Origin: a virus
Length of the DNA stretch: 55,610 bases
IMG/VR virus record: IMGVR_UViG_3300022848_000583
Coordinates: 1 to 55,610 of that record
Strand: one strand, 5' to 3'
Shown: piece after piece, positions 24,887 to 32,899 of the stretch
Position numbering within the stretch: position 1 is the first letter of the stretch
How the letters are laid out: every line of letters starts with the position of its first letter
Program-made: the position numbers and the translations under genes
The notes under the pieces: generated by a model
The model's database searches: none
Seen by the model: only the letters and a program-made list of their open reading frames with translations
Told to the model about the DNA's origin: nothing

Positions 24887-25414
24887 ATGTCAGATACTCT
24901 GCTACTAAACAAAGATTACACCCCCATTTCAGTACTGCCGCTGTCTGTAATACATTGGCACCACTCAGTTAAATTGATGTTCTTAGGCCGCATACAAGTG
25001 CTGGAAACCTATCCTGATTGGCACATAAACAGCGAAAAACTTACCTTAAATGTGCCTAGTGTAGCAGTTACCAAGGAATACTTTAATCCTAAACGTTATG
25101 TACGTTTCAGTAGAACAAATGTTTATTTGCGTGATTTATATCAGTGTCAGTACTGTGCAGATACGTTTGACTTCAAAGATTTATCCATAGATCATGTTAT
25201 CCCACGTAGCCTAAATGGCAAAACGTCGTGGGAGAACTGTGTAACTTCATGTAAGAGTTGCAATAGTCGCAAGGCTGATAAACTGAGAAAGCCGATACGC
25301 AAACCGTTTAAACCAGACTATTGGGGACTAGCATCAGCATGGCGCAACAGTCATGTAGAAATCAAAGACCCTAAGTGGGAACAGTATTTAGGTATAAAAG
25401 CAAAGGTTGCTTAG
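24887..25414 (+). CDS. HNH endonuclease next to terminase
   Basis: The 175-residue protein has a classic zinc-bound HNH domain: YQCQYC near residue 85, then LSIDHVIPRS and WENCVTSCKSCNSRK, giving the four zinc cysteines and the catalytic His and Asn. The N-terminal 75 residues form the small domain usual in this bacterial/phage type. HNH proteins next to terminase genes can assist packaging or act as homing nucleases; this one sits against a terminase already invaded by an intein. It is transcribed opposite to its neighbours from an early-type promoter and ends 4 bases inside the 63-residue gene. Confidence 0.88.
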   Translation: MSDTLLLNKDYTPISVLPLSVIHWHHSVKLMFLGRIQVLETYPDWHINSEKLTLNVPSVAVTKEYFNPKRYVRFSRTNVYLRDLYQCQYCADTFDFKDLSIDHVIPRSLNGKTSWENCVTSCKSCNSRKADKLRKPIRKPFKPDYWGLASAWRNSHVEIKDPKWEQYLGIKAKVA

Positions 25415-25602
25415 TAAGGTTTTTCGCCTGTGAGATAGGGTCTCGAAAACCACAACTTAAACCATTCAGGCGTGCCTGGTTTAATTTTTCTTTTTTTCAT
25501 TATTTTAGCTTTTTCGGCCGCAGTATAACTGATGTTACTGAAAGACTTTGATTTCTTCTTCTCAGTAATGCCTGCTAACCGTTGTAGTTCTGCTATAGTC
25601 AT
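25411..25602 (-). CDS. Small conserved marine T4-like phage protein
   Basis: The 63-residue basic protein ends KPGTPEWFKLWFSRPYLTGEK, a C-terminus I recall in short hypothetical genes of marine T4-like phages. Its N-terminus MTIAELQRLAGI is an amphipathic helix resembling those of the putative packaged proteins further on. A CATAAATA octamer lies 5 bases before the ATG. Function unknown. Confidence 0.7.
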   Translation of the reverse strand: MTIAELQRLAGITEKKKSKSFSNISYTAAEKAKIMKKRKIKPGTPEWFKLWFSRPYLTGEKPY

Positions 25603-25607
25603 ATTAT

Positions 25608-25615
25608 TATTTATG
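25608..25615 (-). promoter_or_regulatory. Late promoter octamer CATAAATA
   Basis: It contains the stop codon of the SGNH-like gene (25611-25613) and sits 5 bases before the ATG at 25602. Confidence 0.5.
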
Positions 25616-26261
25616 TGTTGATCAAGTTCATAATCTTCTCAGCGGCTACCGTTTGGGTAGGGTAGGTAGTGTGAAACACTTCAGGCACAGGATCGTCGTT
25701 TAGATCTCTTGCTTCATCGTACACTTCAGTGACTTGATTGTTAAGGTTGATTACCTGTATGTTTTGCTGTTTGGCACGACTCTTGTACCCTGCAAACATT
25801 TCTCTATCCAAAAAGTCCTGCAACATTGCATCATACAATACATTAAAATAACTTTTAACAGCGTCAATTACAGCAGGGTCTAAGCCTAAATCCATTTCTC
25901 CCATTATACAAGGGATAGTATGGCTCACAAAAGGTTCTGGTCCGTCTACTTTGTATCTGATGTTTGCTAGTGGATCGCCCGTGGAAAACTGTGCATTCCA
26001 ATTTGGTTTTGCTGGTACTGTCATCCTGGCAGGGTCTGTAACAGAATAGATGATTACATCTGGATCTAGTGTTAATGCTTTGTGTAGTTGCATAAAAATG
26101 GCGGAATTGGATATCCCGCCACGTGCTAGGTTGGTTACTGTGCCTTCAAGTTGTTCACTGAAGTGTTTGCCTGGTGCATTCTCATCACGTGAACAGAAAC
26201 TGTCGCCACAGACTACAATTTCTAAGTTATTTCTTTTCCATTTGTTTGACTGCTTTTTCAT
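25611..26261 (-). CDS. SGNH-hydrolase-like protein
   Basis: I take ATG 26261 as start (216 residues); the longer frame uses TTG. The protein has the SGNH block I motif VVCGDSFCSR near residue 20 and ARGGISNSAIF, a block II glycine, then VIIYSVTDPARM. A late histidine near VFHTTYPTQ could complete the active site. SGNH proteins are esterases or deacetylases, often acting on glycans. Block III is not clear, so activity is uncertain. It overlaps the nuclease gene by 35 bases. Confidence 0.6.
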   Translation of the reverse strand: MKKQSNKWKRNNLEIVVCGDSFCSRDENAPGKHFSEQLEGTVTNLARGGISNSAIFMQLHKALTLDPDVIIYSVTDPARMTVPAKPNWNAQFSTGDPLANIRYKVDGPEPFVSHTIPCIMGEMDLGLDPAVIDAVKSYFNVLYDAMLQDFLDREMFAGYKSRAKQQNIQVINLNNQVTEVYDEARDLNDDPVPEVFHTTYPTQTVAAEKIMNLINT

Positions 26262-26709
26262 ACGCTTCTTGAGTAACAATGCCTTCTGCTAGTAGACGCA
26301 CTCTGTTTACTTCATGTGCGGCTTGTGTATCTTCTTTGCTTCCGCCAAAGTAAGGAACACAATGTCCTTCTGCTTCCATGATTTCAGTTACACGTTTCAT
26401 TTCGCCGTTGTGTTCTACTTTGAAGTCGCCTAGGATACGTCCAAACTTGCCTTTCATATCCTCGCCACTTTTGTCTTCTGTGGTAATAAGTTTACCACCG
26501 TGTTTCATAAGTTCTTTTAGTCTTGCTTTGGCTGCTTCACCAAACAAGTCCTCTACTCGGTCACTTGTTCTTGACTCCGGGGTATCAATACCCATAATAC
26601 GTACACGCTCGTCCTTAAGACAAACGCCAAATCCTAAATCGATATCTACGTCTACGGTATCGCCATCAACTACTTTAATGACGACTACGTCATACTCATT
26701 GTGTTGCAT
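26227..26709 (-). CDS. Staphylococcal nuclease-like protein (thermonuclease family)
   Basis: The 160-residue protein has the SNase OB-fold pattern: KVVDGDTVDVDID, then VRIMGIDTPESR with the catalytic Arg and a metal-binding Asp. A Glu lies in the following FGEAAKARLKEL helix, and the second catalytic Arg is in GKFGRILGDF. It should cut DNA or RNA with calcium. No signal peptide is present, so it acts in the cell or is carried in the virion. It has a strong AAAGGAG ribosome site. In phages this family is found both as degradation nuclease and as virion-associated protein. Confidence 0.88.
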   Translation of the reverse strand: MQHNEYDVVVIKVVDGDTVDVDIDLGFGVCLKDERVRIMGIDTPESRTSDRVEDLFGEAAKARLKELMKHGGKLITTEDKSGEDMKGKFGRILGDFKVEHNGEMKRVTEIMEAEGHCVPYFGGSKEDTQAAHEVNRVRLLAEGIVTQEAYEKAVKQMEKK

Positions 26710-26770
26710 CTTGATTGCTCCTTTTGAATTACTGTAATTATTATTATTTTATATTACTAAATGTACTACA

Positions 26771-28186
26771 CTACCAAGCCCTACAACTCCAATAGCGAGC
26801 CTTGGTCTTTGGTCCCGGATTATCACAATTGTGTCTTGCTCTAAAACTCTTTCTTCTTGCTGGATCACTCTTTTTAATACTCATTGTTTTTTGGCCGGCA
26901 CGTTTAGCACTTGTACCGCCGTGTCCAAAGTTGACTTTTTTTACGTTGCCTGTCTTTGGATCTTTAACATATACCTTAGACTTTTTAACATCACCACGTG
27001 TTGGCTTGTTAAGTGTAACTTCACGACCTTGGTATTCTGCTTCGTCTAGCTCATTATCAAAAACTGGAACCCAACCATGCTGTGGATCTTTTTTAATTTT
27101 AGTTACATTAGGAAATGTTTTCTTAAAATGTTGTAGTATAGAAGCCTTATCAGCTTTTACTCTAGCACCACCAATATTGATGTACCCTTTATCAACATCT
27201 GCTTCGTTAATTTGTTCTTTGTACATGTTCAATTCGTACGAGTTACCTGTGTTGTAAACCTGTACTTGAATAGCCTTCTTTCCATCTTTTCCTAATAGGC
27301 GGTAAGAGTTTGTTTTACCAGTGGCTGGTTTTGGGGGACCCATTGCAACTTCGTTATCAATCTCATTTGGATCAATCTCAATACCAAGATTTTCCATTGC
27401 GTATGCATAAGCATGTTGCATAGCATCAGAGAATGTTTTGTGGTACAAGTCATATGGTTTGTTGCTTTTCTTTTTCTTTTTCTTTTCGTCTGAGCTGTGT
27501 CCAAATGTTTTATGTACAAGATCATCTAGTTCAGTATGGAAATCATCTTCCTCTTCTGCACTAGCATCACTTGCTTCGTTGAACCTTTCACCTGCTTCTG
27601 CCTTTGACATTTTATGCTTGGCTTCAAATTCTTCATCAGTAAGGTCTATTAGATCAACTTGTATTCTGCGTTCGTCATGACCGGGAATACGTGTATTCTT
27701 AATGTTTTCTTTGTCTTGCATCATACCGGCCAATCGACGCATGGCTGACATTTCATCAAGTTCTTCTTCATCTTTGATGTCAAACTTTTCTCTTGCTTCG
27801 TCTTTGGACATGTTGTACTTGCCGCTGAACTCATCGTGTGTGAGTTCGTTAATATCGCCAAGTAATTCTTTCATCTTGCCTTCTGCCAACTCGCCTGGCT
27901 TAGACTGCTGGGTGTTTGCTTTTTTATAAGCACTGCCCATGGCACTCTTACTACCACCGCTTGGTGCTGGCATGCCAGTATTGTACTCTTGCAAGTATCC
28001 AGCGTCTTCAAACATTTTCATAACAGCGTCATCTGCGTTGATTACAATACCATCTTCTAAAACTTCTACTACAGTGGTTTCAATTAAAGTCTCGTCACGA
28101 GCCATTTCAATTTCAAAAACATCACCAACGCTAGGGGTTTCGTTGGCGTGTTCTTCTGCTATTAGATAATCGTTAAATGTTTTCAT
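26771..28186 (-). CDS. Virion-associated-type protein with capsid-targeting-like N-terminus and DUF5872-like C-terminus
   Basis: The 471-residue protein starts MKTFNDYLIAEE, very like the T4 internal protein III signal MKTYQEFIAEA, with an I-A-E site of the prohead protease type. Two copies of a helical module (ELTHDEFSGKYNMSKDEA and DLTDEEFEAKHKMSKAEA) lie about 60 residues apart near residues 110-200. The last 70 residues (VYVKDPKTGNVKKVNFG to FRARHNCDNPGPKTKARYW) form a basic conserved domain found in marine T4-like phages and other large viruses. The basic end may bind packaged DNA; this is inference. Confidence 0.72.
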   Translation of the reverse strand: MKTFNDYLIAEEHANETPSVGDVFEIEMARDETLIETTVVEVLEDGIVINADDAVMKMFEDAGYLQEYNTGMPAPSGGSKSAMGSAYKKANTQQSKPGELAEGKMKELLGDINELTHDEFSGKYNMSKDEAREKFDIKDEEELDEMSAMRRLAGMMQDKENIKNTRIPGHDERRIQVDLIDLTDEEFEAKHKMSKAEAGERFNEASDASAEEEDDFHTELDDLVHKTFGHSSDEKKKKKKSNKPYDLYHKTFSDAMQHAYAYAMENLGIEIDPNEIDNEVAMGPPKPATGKTNSYRLLGKDGKKAIQVQVYNTGNSYELNMYKEQINEADVDKGYINIGGARVKADKASILQHFKKTFPNVTKIKKDPQHGWVPVFDNELDEAEYQGREVTLNKPTRGDVKKSKVYVKDPKTGNVKKVNFGHGGTSAKRAGQKTMSIKKSDPARRKSFRARHNCDNPGPKTKARYWSCRAW

Positions 28187-28191
28187 TGTGT

Positions 28192-28953
28192 TTACTTGTC
28201 TCTGTGCTGGTAAAATTTAGCTGTTACTGGATCGTTTTCTTGTCCTTTAACTGGAGATGGGACTGTTATGCTCACTGGTTCAAAACCTGCATGTGCACCG
28301 CCATCAGCCCTATTTTCCATGTCAGCAACTGTCTTTTCTAGTTTGTTACTAACATAACCTCTGGTAGGTCTGCTGTTGACTTCTTCATCAGATTCTTCAC
28401 CAATTAAGATTTCAGCCAACATTGCTTCTAAATCTTCTTCAGCTTCATCCATCTTGTTGCCAGCTTTTAGCTCTTCCATCCAGTTGTCAGCCATCTCTTT
28501 AGCGGCTGCTCTACGCACAGCAGGACTAAACATTTTTAGACCGTTGCCTGTGCCATGTTCTTGTCCATACTTCTTAGCACCGTTAACTGCTAGGTAGTAC
28601 CATAGCTTTTGTGCTAGGTCATGATCATAAATGCCTTTGTCCCACTTGCGTGAAAGGTTACGCATGATAGGCTCGCCTTGTTGTTGGTATAGTTGACTAT
28701 CGTTGTCAATAAAAAGCACAAGTTCACGTACTTCATCTTCATCGCTTTCTTCTTCAGCAAGCGGATTGTCACCTGTAAACCCAGCAACTGGGTGCTGTCG
28801 CTTTTCTCTGTTTAGGTCTGTACCTTGACGTATAATAGTGTCAACTGTTTGATACTCTTCATCTGGTTCGTTAGCGTATGCTTCCTCAACTTCAACACTT
28901 TCGTTGAGCTGGGTCATACCAGATAATTTTAATAAATCGTTTAAATCTTTCAT
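28192..28953 (-). CDS. Conserved acidic protein, putative head-core or virion protein
   Basis: The 253-residue, strongly acidic protein begins MKDLNDLLKLSGMTQLNES, an amphipathic helix followed by L-N-E before Ser, a prohead-protease-type site. A segment LNREKRQHPVAGFTGDNPLA and a helical central region (residues 75-155) are of a type I recall from other marine T4-like phages. No enzyme motif is visible. A late-promoter octamer lies 19 bases before the ATG, with an AGGGGAAA ribosome site between. The start sits 23 bases after the upstream transglycosylase gene. Confidence 0.65.
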   Translation of the reverse strand: MKDLNDLLKLSGMTQLNESVEVEEAYANEPDEEYQTVDTIIRQGTDLNREKRQHPVAGFTGDNPLAEEESDEDEVRELVLFIDNDSQLYQQQGEPIMRNLSRKWDKGIYDHDLAQKLWYYLAVNGAKKYGQEHGTGNGLKMFSPAVRRAAAKEMADNWMEELKAGNKMDEAEEDLEAMLAEILIGEESDEEVNSRPTRGYVSNKLEKTVADMENRADGGAHAGFEPVSITVPSPVKGQENDPVTAKFYQHRDK

Positions 28954-28972
28954 TTGTTTCCCCTAGGATAGT

Positions 28973-28980
28973 GTATTTAG
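28973..28980 (-). promoter_or_regulatory. Late promoter octamer CTAAATAC
   Basis: It contains the TAA stop of the transglycosylase gene (28977-28979) and serves the acidic protein gene starting at 28953. Confidence 0.6.
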
Positions 28981-30878
28981 CTCTTTTTGCCTTTACGCTT
29001 ATTGTACAAATTCCATGCTGTAGCGTAGGCTATACCCCGTTCTGTGTCGGTTAACTTGCCGTCTTTGGTATAGCCTTTTTTAATATCTTTAACCATGCGC
29101 TCATACTTGTCGCCTGGTGGCGCAGATTCTTTTGCTTTATCCCTAATAGGACCACCCTGTGTTTGTGGTCGAGGCGCTGGTGAACGTGGTTCTATAACAT
29201 CTGGCAACTCACCTGTATCGCCTGCTCCTGCAATAGTGGCTGTGTCTGTTCCGGCACTTGTTGCCATTGCGTCCGTTTTAAAGTCTTGCCATTTTTTATT
29301 CAAATAATCTGAAGTTTTTTTAAACACAGGCTCTATATCTTTTTTGTATACTTCTTTGCCAATGGTGCCAGCTGCCTTACCTAAATCTTTTGCTATAGGA
29401 GCAACATAATCATACCCTTTTTTAGCATAATCTTGTGCAGTCTGTGCTATTGTATCGAATCCTTGCGCGGCGCCAGTTGCCATTTGTTGCGGATCAAGTT
29501 TTCTTGTATCTAGCTGTGGAGCGAGTGTCTGTTTTTCTAGATATGATTGTGCATTTGTTCCTAAATAAGCATTGATCTGTTGGGTAAAATCATCGTTATA
29601 AGGAGCCCAACCTTTTTCTTCACTGCCGTAAATGTAATCACGTGTTTCTTGTGGTATATTCCCTTTGCCGCCTTTTGCTAGCCAGTTGGCTGTTGCTGTT
29701 GGTCCCCAATTATATGCCATAAGTGCATGCTGAGGATTCTCACTAAACCTATTATAGTTCTTTGCAAGATACCTAACACCTGCTTCAATGTTTTTTACTG
29801 GGTTAGTGAGATCTCGCTTTTTAATACCAAAGTCTTTTGCGTACCGGGGAAGTAGTTGCATGGGTCCTACTGCCCCCGCTCTGCTCTTAATCGTGGCCGC
29901 TTTGTTTGGGTCGTATATTCCTGTTTCTCGATTAAGGACATGTAGAGCTAATGATTCTGGCACACCATATTGTTTAGAGTATTTGCGCACGAGATCTGCA
30001 TACTGTTCTTTGGTGTAACTTTGTTGTTCTTTAAGAGGCACTCCGGGTTTATCCCAATCATAATACGAACCTCGATTAGCCATCCATCCATAGAGATCAA
30101 CTCCCGTATCCGTGTCACCAACTGGTGTTAGGACCGGGGTCAATTTATTACGATTACGATTACGATTACGTATACTTGGTTCACCTGTTTTTGGTATTGA
30201 TACTGTTGGTGCTTTTATTGTTGTTGATTGTGAGGTCTTCGTCTGAGAACGCACCGGCGGTGCGTTAGTACCTGGGTCGATCTTTGTTTTTGATCTCTTT
30301 GGTAGCAGTCCTGGTTTAATAAGAGGCTGTGGTTCAACCTTAGGTATAACTGGCTCTGGAACGTCTATCTTACCAGGTGTTGGTGTTGGTGTTGTTTGCC
30401 TTTGTGGCAACGGAGTATCACCTGGTTCGATCTTTGTTTTTGATCTCTTTGGTAGCAGTCCTGGTTTAATAAGAGGCTGTGGTTCAACCTTAGGTATAAC
30501 TGGCTCTGGAACGTCTATCTTACCTGGCTTCGGCTCTGCTTGCCTTTGTGGCAACGGAGTATCACCTGGTTCGATCTTTGTTTTTGATCTCTTTGGTAGA
30601 GTTTTGGGAGCTACCTCTGTACCAAACGCATCTTCTAAATCTGCATAGCTCTTTGCCAAATCCTTTATTCTATCTAATTCTGCTTGCTCACCTTTGTTTA
30701 ATTGGCCGGAACTAAATATTGTGGTGATAAGTTGCATAACCTTGTTAGGGTTAAGGATTTTTGCCACAGTGCCAGGCGTAATTTTTTTTAGTATATCTTT
30801 AAGAATTGGATTGTCTTTTATTATCCTGTCCCAATTTATACCCTTTTTCTCTGGTCCTTTAAACTCCCTTAGACGCAT
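28977..30878 (-). CDS. Lytic transglycosylase (SLT-type) with Pro-rich repeat region
   Basis: The 633-residue protein has an N-terminal helical part (1-90) beginning MRLREFKGPE, then two full copies and one partial copy of a Pro/Lys-rich unit (about residues 93-202, each starting LPKRSKTKI). A short Arg-Asn repeat follows near 237-244, then a soluble lytic transglycosylase domain (about 285-440). Glu318 in NRETG is the likely catalytic residue, followed by RAGAVGPMQLLPRYAKDFG. It would cleave peptidoglycan, most likely as a virion enzyme opening the wall at entry, since no signal peptide or holin-linked context is present. Confidence 0.85.
   Translation of the reverse strand: MRLREFKGPEKKGINWDRIIKDNPILKDILKKITPGTVAKILNPNKVMQLITTIFSSGQLNKGEQAELDRIKDLAKSYADLEDAFGTEVAPKTLPKRSKTKIEPGDTPLPQRQAEPKPGKIDVPEPVIPKVEPQPLIKPGLLPKRSKTKIEPGDTPLPQRQTTPTPTPGKIDVPEPVIPKVEPQPLIKPGLLPKRSKTKIDPGTNAPPVRSQTKTSQSTTIKAPTVSIPKTGEPSIRNRNRNRNKLTPVLTPVGDTDTGVDLYGWMANRGSYYDWDKPGVPLKEQQSYTKEQYADLVRKYSKQYGVPESLALHVLNRETGIYDPNKAATIKSRAGAVGPMQLLPRYAKDFGIKKRDLTNPVKNIEAGVRYLAKNYNRFSENPQHALMAYNWGPTATANWLAKGGKGNIPQETRDYIYGSEEKGWAPYNDDFTQQINAYLGTNAQSYLEKQTLAPQLDTRKLDPQQMATGAAQGFDTIAQTAQDYAKKGYDYVAPIAKDLGKAAGTIGKEVYKKDIEPVFKKTSDYLNKKWQDFKTDAMATSAGTDTATIAGAGDTGELPDVIEPRSPAPRPQTQGGPIRDKAKESAPPGDKYERMVKDIKKGYTKDGKLTDTERGIAYATAWNLYNKRKGKKS
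30147..30170 (-). repeat. Hexanucleotide microsatellite (four units)
   Basis: Four exact copies of ATTACG on the plus strand encode the Arg-Asn repeat of the transglycosylase linker. Units are in frame, so slippage would lengthen or shorten the linker without a frameshift. Confidence 0.9.
30277..30524 (-). repeat. Two identical 98-base direct repeats in the transglycosylase gene
   Basis: Bases 30277-30374 and 30427-30524 are identical, with a 150-base period, and a shorter third copy starts at 30571. Identity at the DNA level implies a recent duplication of the Pro-rich spacer. Confidence 0.9.
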
Positions 30879-30887
30879 TCGACTAGC

Positions 30888-31766
30888 CTACTTGTTTTCT
30901 TTTGCTTTTTTGTCTTTGGCGGCTTTCTTCATTGGCTCTTTTTTGTCACCGTCACCATCTAAATCTAAATAATCTGGCTTGTAATCACGTGTGTGCTTTA
31001 CACCTTTGGCAGTCTTTTCTAGTGTACCGTGCTTGGTTTTTTTCTTAGAACCAACTGGTGCACCTGCGTCAAAGTCTTCGTTAACATCATACTCTTTGCC
31101 GCCAACCTTGAATTTGTCTTTGCCATCTTTTTTGGCCTGTGCTAACGCACCCGAAAATTCGTTGCCTTCATTTGGCTCTTCTTCAAGCTCTTGCTTTGCT
31201 TCTGCAAATTCAGCAAACTCTTTAAGTAGTCTTTGTTCGATCTGTGCAACACCTTCAGCAATGGCACTTTCGTTCGTGCGTTTCTTTTTTGTACCGCAAC
31301 TAGACTCGTCCATCTCTTCCTCAGAGTCTTTCATTTCTTCCTTGCAATCATCAATCATAGCTTTTAGCTTGCCTTGATCGCAGTCAGGATGCATATCGCA
31401 GATTTCTTTCTTAGTCATTCCATCTTTGCACATGTCCATAACATGCTTCTTTGATGGCATTTTGCCTTCAGCACCTTCGTTAACTTCTTCATCTCCAAAG
31501 TTGAACTTTGCTTTTGCTTCTGCTTTGGACATGCTGTACTTGTCACTGAACTCGTCGCTAGTTAGTTCGTCAATATCGCCGAGCAGTTCTTTCATCTTAC
31601 CTTCGGTAACTGGCTGTGCGCTTTCGTTTAATTGTTGTAACTTTCCTAAGATATCAGCCATTGCTGTATCTGCGGTTACTGTGCGCTTGCCTTCTGTAAG
31701 TGGCTTTGATTCGTCTGTTGCTTGCGAAAAAGTTGATAGTATATCTAGCATTTGTCTGTCAGTCAT
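30888..31766 (-). CDS. Acidic/lysine-rich putative virion protein sharing a module with its neighbour
   Basis: The 292-residue protein is very rich in Glu and Lys. It begins with a short helix (MTDRQMLDILSTF) and has several L/I-x-E sites (PLTEG, QLNES, AIAEG). It carries the module KMKELLGDIDELTSDEF...MSKAEA, nearly the same as in gene 26771-28186. A cysteine segment (MCKDG, EICDMHPDCD, DDCKEE) and a C-terminal DYLDLDGDGDKKEP, which could bind calcium, follow. No enzyme motif is seen. Its position and composition suggest a head-core or packaged protein. Confidence 0.65.
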   Translation of the reverse strand: MTDRQMLDILSTFSQATDESKPLTEGKRTVTADTAMADILGKLQQLNESAQPVTEGKMKELLGDIDELTSDEFSDKYSMSKAEAKAKFNFGDEEVNEGAEGKMPSKKHVMDMCKDGMTKKEICDMHPDCDQGKLKAMIDDCKEEMKDSEEEMDESSCGTKKKRTNESAIAEGVAQIEQRLLKEFAEFAEAKQELEEEPNEGNEFSGALAQAKKDGKDKFKVGGKEYDVNEDFDAGAPVGSKKKTKHGTLEKTAKGVKHTRDYKPDYLDLDGDGDKKEPMKKAAKDKKAKENK

Positions 31767-31787
31767 TGTATTATCCTTAATATCTTT

Positions 31788-32333
31788 TTAACTGCCCATT
31801 GGGCTTGTTGTTCCTTGTGGTACATCATTGGTTGTTTTGCCTGCGGCTGTTTTTTCAGCTACTGGCACTGAGTGCTTCTGTAGATCTTTTAACATACTGT
31901 CGATGCGCTCTTGGCCCACTAATTCTTGCGAACCTGGAGCATCTTTAAGTGTATCGTCTGTTAATAAAGCACCTTCATGGTCTTTTCCAGCTTCTTCTGC
32001 GGCTTGGGTCAACTCAGCAGTATCTTTGGTTTGTACACAAACATAGTCTGGGCTCATACCAGCACGTTCTCGTAGCATCTGTTCAATCTGCACAGTGGTT
32101 GTTGGGTAAGCAACTTCTACATCAAACTGCCAGCACTCACATGCACCCCATCTTGGAAATTCCTGATGCTCCATTACAGGCATGCTCTTTGGCTTGCTAA
32201 CACTTACTAACTCGTAGGTGTCAAGAGCACTTTTAATCTGCTCCATCATTTTGCTTGGATCTTGTTTTGCCATCTTAACACGGAAAGTATATGTTGTGTT
32301 AAGAGAGGCTATATATTCGTTTAGACTTTTCAT
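31788..32333 (-). CDS. Conserved marine T4-like phage protein
   Basis: The 181-residue protein begins MKSLNEYIASLNTTYTFRVKMA. The first 10 residues resemble a capsid-targeting helix; the next 90 look like a ferredoxin-like alpha/beta domain (YTFRVKMAK, VSVSKPKSMPV, CWQFDVEVAYPTT, YVCVQTK). The C-terminal third is low-complexity and probably disordered. Function unknown. It lies just after gp16 with a late-type octamer before it. Confidence 0.65.
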   Translation of the reverse strand: MKSLNEYIASLNTTYTFRVKMAKQDPSKMMEQIKSALDTYELVSVSKPKSMPVMEHQEFPRWGACECWQFDVEVAYPTTTVQIEQMLRERAGMSPDYVCVQTKDTAELTQAAEEAGKDHEGALLTDDTLKDAPGSQELVGQERIDSMLKDLQKHSVPVAEKTAAGKTTNDVPQGTTSPMGS

Positions 32334-32356
32334 TGGTATTCGTCCTGTTTATAGTA

Positions 32357-32364
32357 TATTTATT
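32357..32364 (-). promoter_or_regulatory. Late-promoter-like octamer AATAAATA
   Basis: It overlaps the stop codon of gp16 (32363-32365) and lies 23 bases before the ATG at 32333. Confidence 0.4.
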
Positions 32365-32887
32365 ACTTCTTGCTGTTTTGCAAAATCTGATCTAGCAGTG
32401 CATTACGATCTAACACAACGCCTTGGCCGTCTACTGCTGTGTCTTCTGGTGCATCTTTGCTGGTCCGATGATCCAGCTTTGCTTTTTGCAACTGCAACTG
32501 CACCATGCGCAACTTCTTATCCATCTTTGCAGTTTTAGCAGTGATAGCATGACCTAATAATGTGCCTGCTGTTTGAAACACTTGTCCACCAAAACGGGGA
32601 TCCATGTTCATACCCAGTTCCATCAAATCCTCAAACTTGTCTTTGGCCAATGTAGCAAGATCGTCCATTTCTTGATCGCTGGCTTCTAGGTCTCTGACTG
32701 TGGGCAGTGCAATGTCAATCTTGTCTATTGCATCATCTACTTGTGCAATAATGTTTCTCTGCTCTTGTATTTCTTGTTTGGCCTGCAGGCTTACTTCAGT
32801 GTCGTGCAGTATTTTAAAACTGCTGTCGCTGGATCCTGGTCCCAGGTCAGTGGGTAAATCAAATAGGTTTTCTAGTTTCTTAGTCAT
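32363..32887 (-). CDS. 16: Terminase small subunit gp16
   Basis: The 174-residue helical protein fits marine T4-like gp16: MTKKLENLFDLPTD at the N-terminus, ALPTVRDLEASDQEMDDLA, then the long helix pair with QVFQTAGTLLGHAITAKTAKMDKKLRMVQLQL. gp16 forms the ring that recognises phage DNA and stimulates gp17. Here it is separated from gp17 by about 7 kb, unlike T4 where they are adjacent. A GTAAATAC octamer lies 4 bases before the ATG. Confidence 0.8.
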   Translation of the reverse strand: MTKKLENLFDLPTDLGPGSSDSSFKILHDTEVSLQAKQEIQEQRNIIAQVDDAIDKIDIALPTVRDLEASDQEMDDLATLAKDKFEDLMELGMNMDPRFGGQVFQTAGTLLGHAITAKTAKMDKKLRMVQLQLQKAKLDHRTSKDAPEDTAVDGQGVVLDRNALLDQILQNSKK

Positions 32888-32891
32888 GCAC

Positions 32892-32899
32892 GTATTTAC
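32892..32899 (-). promoter_or_regulatory. Late-promoter-like octamer GTAAATAC
   Basis: It contains the stop codon of the gp4 gene (32896-32898) and ends 4 bases before the gp16 ATG. Confidence 0.45.
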
